A stretch of 64,000 nt of DNA from Halorussus halobius (lineage in GTDB: Archaea > Halobacteriota > Halobacteria > Halobacteriales > Haladaptataceae), in NCBI RefSeq assembly GCF_004765805.1, contig NZ_ML219773.1, forward strand, positions 930,001-994,000, read 5' to 3'. The notes beneath the pieces are model-generated. The model worked only from the letters and a program-made list of their open reading frames with translations, was not told the DNA's origin and searched no databases. Of this stretch, positions 61,830-64,000 are shown piece after piece (position 1 is the first letter of the stretch; each line of letters starts with the position of its first letter). A program made the position numbers and the translations under genes.

Positions 61830-63809
61830 ATGGTCGGGGTCGCGGGATTCGCCGAGCAACTGCTGAACGGACTCACCATCGGCATGGTGTACGTCCTGAT
61901 AGCGGCGGGACTGTCGGTCATCTTCGGCGTGATGGACGTCATCAACTTCGCGCACGGCGAACTGTTCGCGCTGGGCGCGTACCTCGCGTTCGCCATCGCC
62001 GCGCCCTTCGGCGGCGCGGGGTTCTGGGTGGCGCTGGTCGTCGCGCCGCTGCTGGTCGGGGTGGTCGGCGCGGCCATCGAGCGGCTCACGCTCCGGCCGC
62101 TGTACGACCGGAATCCGCTGTACCACATCCTGCTGACGTTCGGGCTGGTGCTGATACTCAACGACGTGATTTCGTTCGTGTGGGGTCCCCAGGACAAGCA
62201 CTTCGGCGCGCCGCCGCTGCTCGAAGGGCCGGTGACGGTGTTTGGCATCACCGGCTCGCTGTACGGCTACTTCATCGTCGCGTTCGGCGCGGTGCTGTCG
62301 GTCGCGACGTGGTGGGCGCTCAACAACACCCGGGTCGGTCTCGTGGTCCGGGCCGGTTCGCAGGACCGCGAGATGGTCCGGAACCTCGGCATCGACATCG
62401 ACCGGTACTACACGCTGGTATTCGGCGTCGGCGCGGCGCTCGCGGGCGTCGCGGGGGTCGTCCTCGGCGCGTACCAGAACGTCAGCACGACGATGGGCAA
62501 CGAGGCCATCATCCCGGCGTTCGTCGTGGTGGTCATCGGCGGCCTCGGGAGCTTCCGGGGCGCGGTCGTGGGCGGGCTCGGCGTCGGCGTCGCCCAGACG
62601 CTGGCCCGGAGCTACGCCCAGAGCCTCGAAGGGCTGGTCGTGTTCGCGCTGATGATACTCGTCCTGCTCGTCAAGCCCGAGGGGCTGTTCGGCAACCCCG
62701 AGTGGGGCACGTCCGAGGAGTCCGAGGAGGAACTGCTCGCCGGGTCGGCCGGCGGCCTGCTCACCGACGCCCAGCGGTTCCGGTTCGGCGCGGTCGCGGT
62801 CGGGCTGTTGGCGGTGGTGCCGCTCGGGGTGGACGTGTTCTACTCCGAGTACGCGCTCACGCTGCTGTCGGACGTGCTCATCTGGGCGCTGTTCGCGCTC
62901 AGCCTCGACTTCGTGATGGGGTACGCCGGACTGGTGTCGCTGGGTCACGCGCTGTTCTACGGCACCGGCGCGTACGCCGCGATGCTCGTGTTGCTCCACG
63001 TCACGCCGTCGGCGCTGGTCGCGCTGGTCGCGGCGGTCGCCATCTGCGCGGCCATCGCGTGGGCGGTCGGCTACCTCTCGATTCGGGTGTCGGGCGTCTA
63101 CTTCGCGATGATAACGCTGGCGTTCGCCCAGTTGTTCTACAACGCGGTGTTCAAGTTCGACTGGACCGGCGGCAGCGACGGCCTGTTCGGGGCGGACGTG
63201 GTGTACGGGCTCGGCGGCGTCACCGTCGAACTCGACGCGCTCGCCGAGTCGATTCCGCTGCTGGGCGAGAGCGCGCTGTTCTACTACGTCCTGCTGGCGG
63301 TCGTGGTGGGCTCGTACCTGTTGGCCCGCCAGATGATGCGCGCGCCGTTCGGCAGCGTCCTCCAGTCCATCCGGGAGAGCGAGCGCCGGACCGAGTTCGT
63401 CGGCTACGACGTGACCGCCTACAAGCGCCGGGCGTTCGTCGTCAGCGGCGCGATGGCGGGACTGGCCGGCGGGCTGTTCGCCATCCAGGACGGCTACGTC
63501 GCGCCGTCGCTGCTCCACTGGATTAACTCGGGCGAGGTCGTCGTGATGACGGTGCTGGGCGGGATGGGAACCCTCTACGGGCCGATGGTCGGCGCGGGCG
63601 TGTTCGTCGGCTTCGAGGACGTGCTGTCGTCGTACACCGACCAGTGGCAGGCCGTGCTGGGGCTCGTGTTCGTGGTCTTCGTCATCGCGCTCCCGCGCGG
63701 GCTGGTGTCGCTCCCGCGGCGGCTCTCCGAGCTCGCCGGCGACCGGTCGGCGGCCGGCGGGCCCGACGACGAGGCCGAACCCCTCGCCGACCGGGAGGTG
63801 AACGAATGA
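61830..63809 (+). CDS. livHM: fused LivH-LivM branched-chain amino acid ABC permease
   Basis: This 659-residue protein joins two permeases usually encoded separately. Residues about 5-290 are LivH-like (LLNGLTIGMVYVLIAAGLSV, NFAHGELFALGAYLAF, VGALAGVAG-type segments). An acidic linker of about 20 residues (EESEEELLAG) follows. Residues about 310-640 are LivM-like (LDFVMGYAGLVSLGHALFYG, GALGSVLQSIRESERRTEF-type loop seen as FGSVLQSIRESERR). It starts 1 nt after the binding-protein stop and overlaps livG by 4 nt, so the fusion is genuine in this operon. Confidence 0.93.
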   Translation: MVGVAGFAEQLLNGLTIGMVYVLIAAGLSVIFGVMDVINFAHGELFALGAYLAFAIAAPFGGAGFWVALVVAPLLVGVVGAAIERLTLRPLYDRNPLYHILLTFGLVLILNDVISFVWGPQDKHFGAPPLLEGPVTVFGITGSLYGYFIVAFGAVLSVATWWALNNTRVGLVVRAGSQDREMVRNLGIDIDRYYTLVFGVGAALAGVAGVVLGAYQNVSTTMGNEAIIPAFVVVVIGGLGSFRGAVVGGLGVGVAQTLARSYAQSLEGLVVFALMILVLLVKPEGLFGNPEWGTSEESEEELLAGSAGGLLTDAQRFRFGAVAVGLLAVVPLGVDVFYSEYALTLLSDVLIWALFALSLDFVMGYAGLVSLGHALFYGTGAYAAMLVLLHVTPSALVALVAAVAICAAIAWAVGYLSIRVSGVYFAMITLAFAQLFYNAVFKFDWTGGSDGLFGADVVYGLGGVTVELDALAESIPLLGESALFYYVLLAVVVGSYLLARQMMRAPFGSVLQSIRESERRTEFVGYDVTAYKRRAFVVSGAMAGLAGGLFAIQDGYVAPSLLHWINSGEVVVMTVLGGMGTLYGPMVGAGVFVGFEDVLSSYTDQWQAVLGLVFVVFVIALPRGLVSLPRRLSELAGDRSAAGGPDDEAEPLADREVNE

Positions 63810-64000
63810 GCGCCACCGACGAGTCCGGAACGACCGAGGAGTTCGACGCGACGACCGAGTCCGTGCTTCGGACCGACGGGCTGACCAAGCAGTTCGGCGA
63901 GTTCGTCGCGCTCGACGGCGTGGACCTCGACGTCAGCGAGGGCGAGTTCCGGAGCGTCATCGGGCCCAACGGCGCGGGCAAGACCACGCTGTTCAACGTG
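63806..64000 (+). CDS. livG: branched-chain amino acid ABC transporter ATP-binding protein (5' part)
   Basis: The first 65 codons are present; the gene runs out of the window. An acidic N-terminal extension (about 20 residues) precedes LRTDGLTKQFGEFVALDGVD and Walker A GPNGAGKTT. This matches LivG. The start ATG overlaps the stop of the permease gene by 4 nt. Confidence 0.9.
   Translation, partial: MSATDESGTTEEFDATTESVLRTDGLTKQFGEFVALDGVDLDVSEGEFRSVIGPNGAGKTTLFNV

Overview
The window is GC-rich chromosomal DNA from a haloarchaeon (class Halobacteria). The reasons are very acidic proteins (Asp/Glu-rich, Lys-poor), twin-arginine signals on every exported protein, class I lysyl-tRNA synthetase, archaeal IF5A with a hypusination site, diphthine-ammonia ligase, a bacterio-opsin-activator type (HTH_10) regulator, and many promoters with a TATA box about 25-28 nt before the start codon, as in leaderless haloarchaeal transcripts. 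I cannot name the genus from sequence alone. Most of the window looks like ordinary core genome. I saw no rRNA, tRNA, insertion sequence, CRISPR array or replication origin.

Layout. 1-5.4 kb: end of an aminotransferase gene, a small membrane protein, IF5A directly followed by an agmatinase gene, then UMP kinase overlapping lysyl-tRNA synthetase. 5.4-12.5 kb: small protein, site-2 protease, PadR regulator divergent from pitA (chlorite dismutase-like plus monooxygenase fusion), a hexapeptide acyltransferase, a 0.6-kb repeat-rich gap and an AEC transporter. 12.5-19.2 kb: lactate-utilisation type lutB/lutC pair divergent from a 1234-residue PAS/GAF/HTH_10 regulator. 19.3-26.1 kb: exported protein, trkA-trkH potassium uptake, DUF2150, TatD-like hydrolase, small hypothetical, NYN nuclease-like protein. 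26.3-29.2 kb: Tat-exported halolysin-type protease and small proteins including an AbrB-like protein.

29.4-37.2 kb: the glycine cleavage system, gcvT-gcvH and gcvPA-gcvPB, is split by a foreign-looking 3.4-kb block. The block holds a RecA-like protein with a degenerate P-loop, a 41-residue leaderless peptide gene behind an AT-rich promoter, and a CHAT (caspase-like) protease with an intact His/Cys dyad. This is the best candidate for an undescribed system. 37.2-45.1 kb: response regulator, DUF3592, thrS, an iron-box promoter, zinc ribbon, glutaredoxin, cobalamin adenosyltransferase, a 0.66-kb gap with a cloverleaf-like element and hexamer arrays, small proteins and a zincin metalloprotease.

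45.2-51.3 kb: a complete five-gene dipeptide/oligopeptide ABC transporter on the minus strand. 51.4-60.4 kb: RNase HI-like protein, winged-helix protein, NDP-sugar nucleotidyltransferase, ParB-like protein, DUF6498 membrane protein, Dph6, a DUF373 protein, a tandem EthD-like protein carrying a 171-bp perfect internal repeat, an AIM24-like protein and an LLM flavin oxidoreductase. 60.5-64 kb: start of a branched-chain amino acid type ABC operon (binding protein, fused LivH-LivM permease, first part of LivG).

A recurrent non-coding theme is a dispersed intergenic sequence with a conserved head (consensus CTTGAGCCNNTGAGAACCGC) followed by an imperfect hexamer tract of the ACCGCA type. It occurs near 11.2, 20.1, 25.6, 42.75 and 42.9 kb, always between genes.
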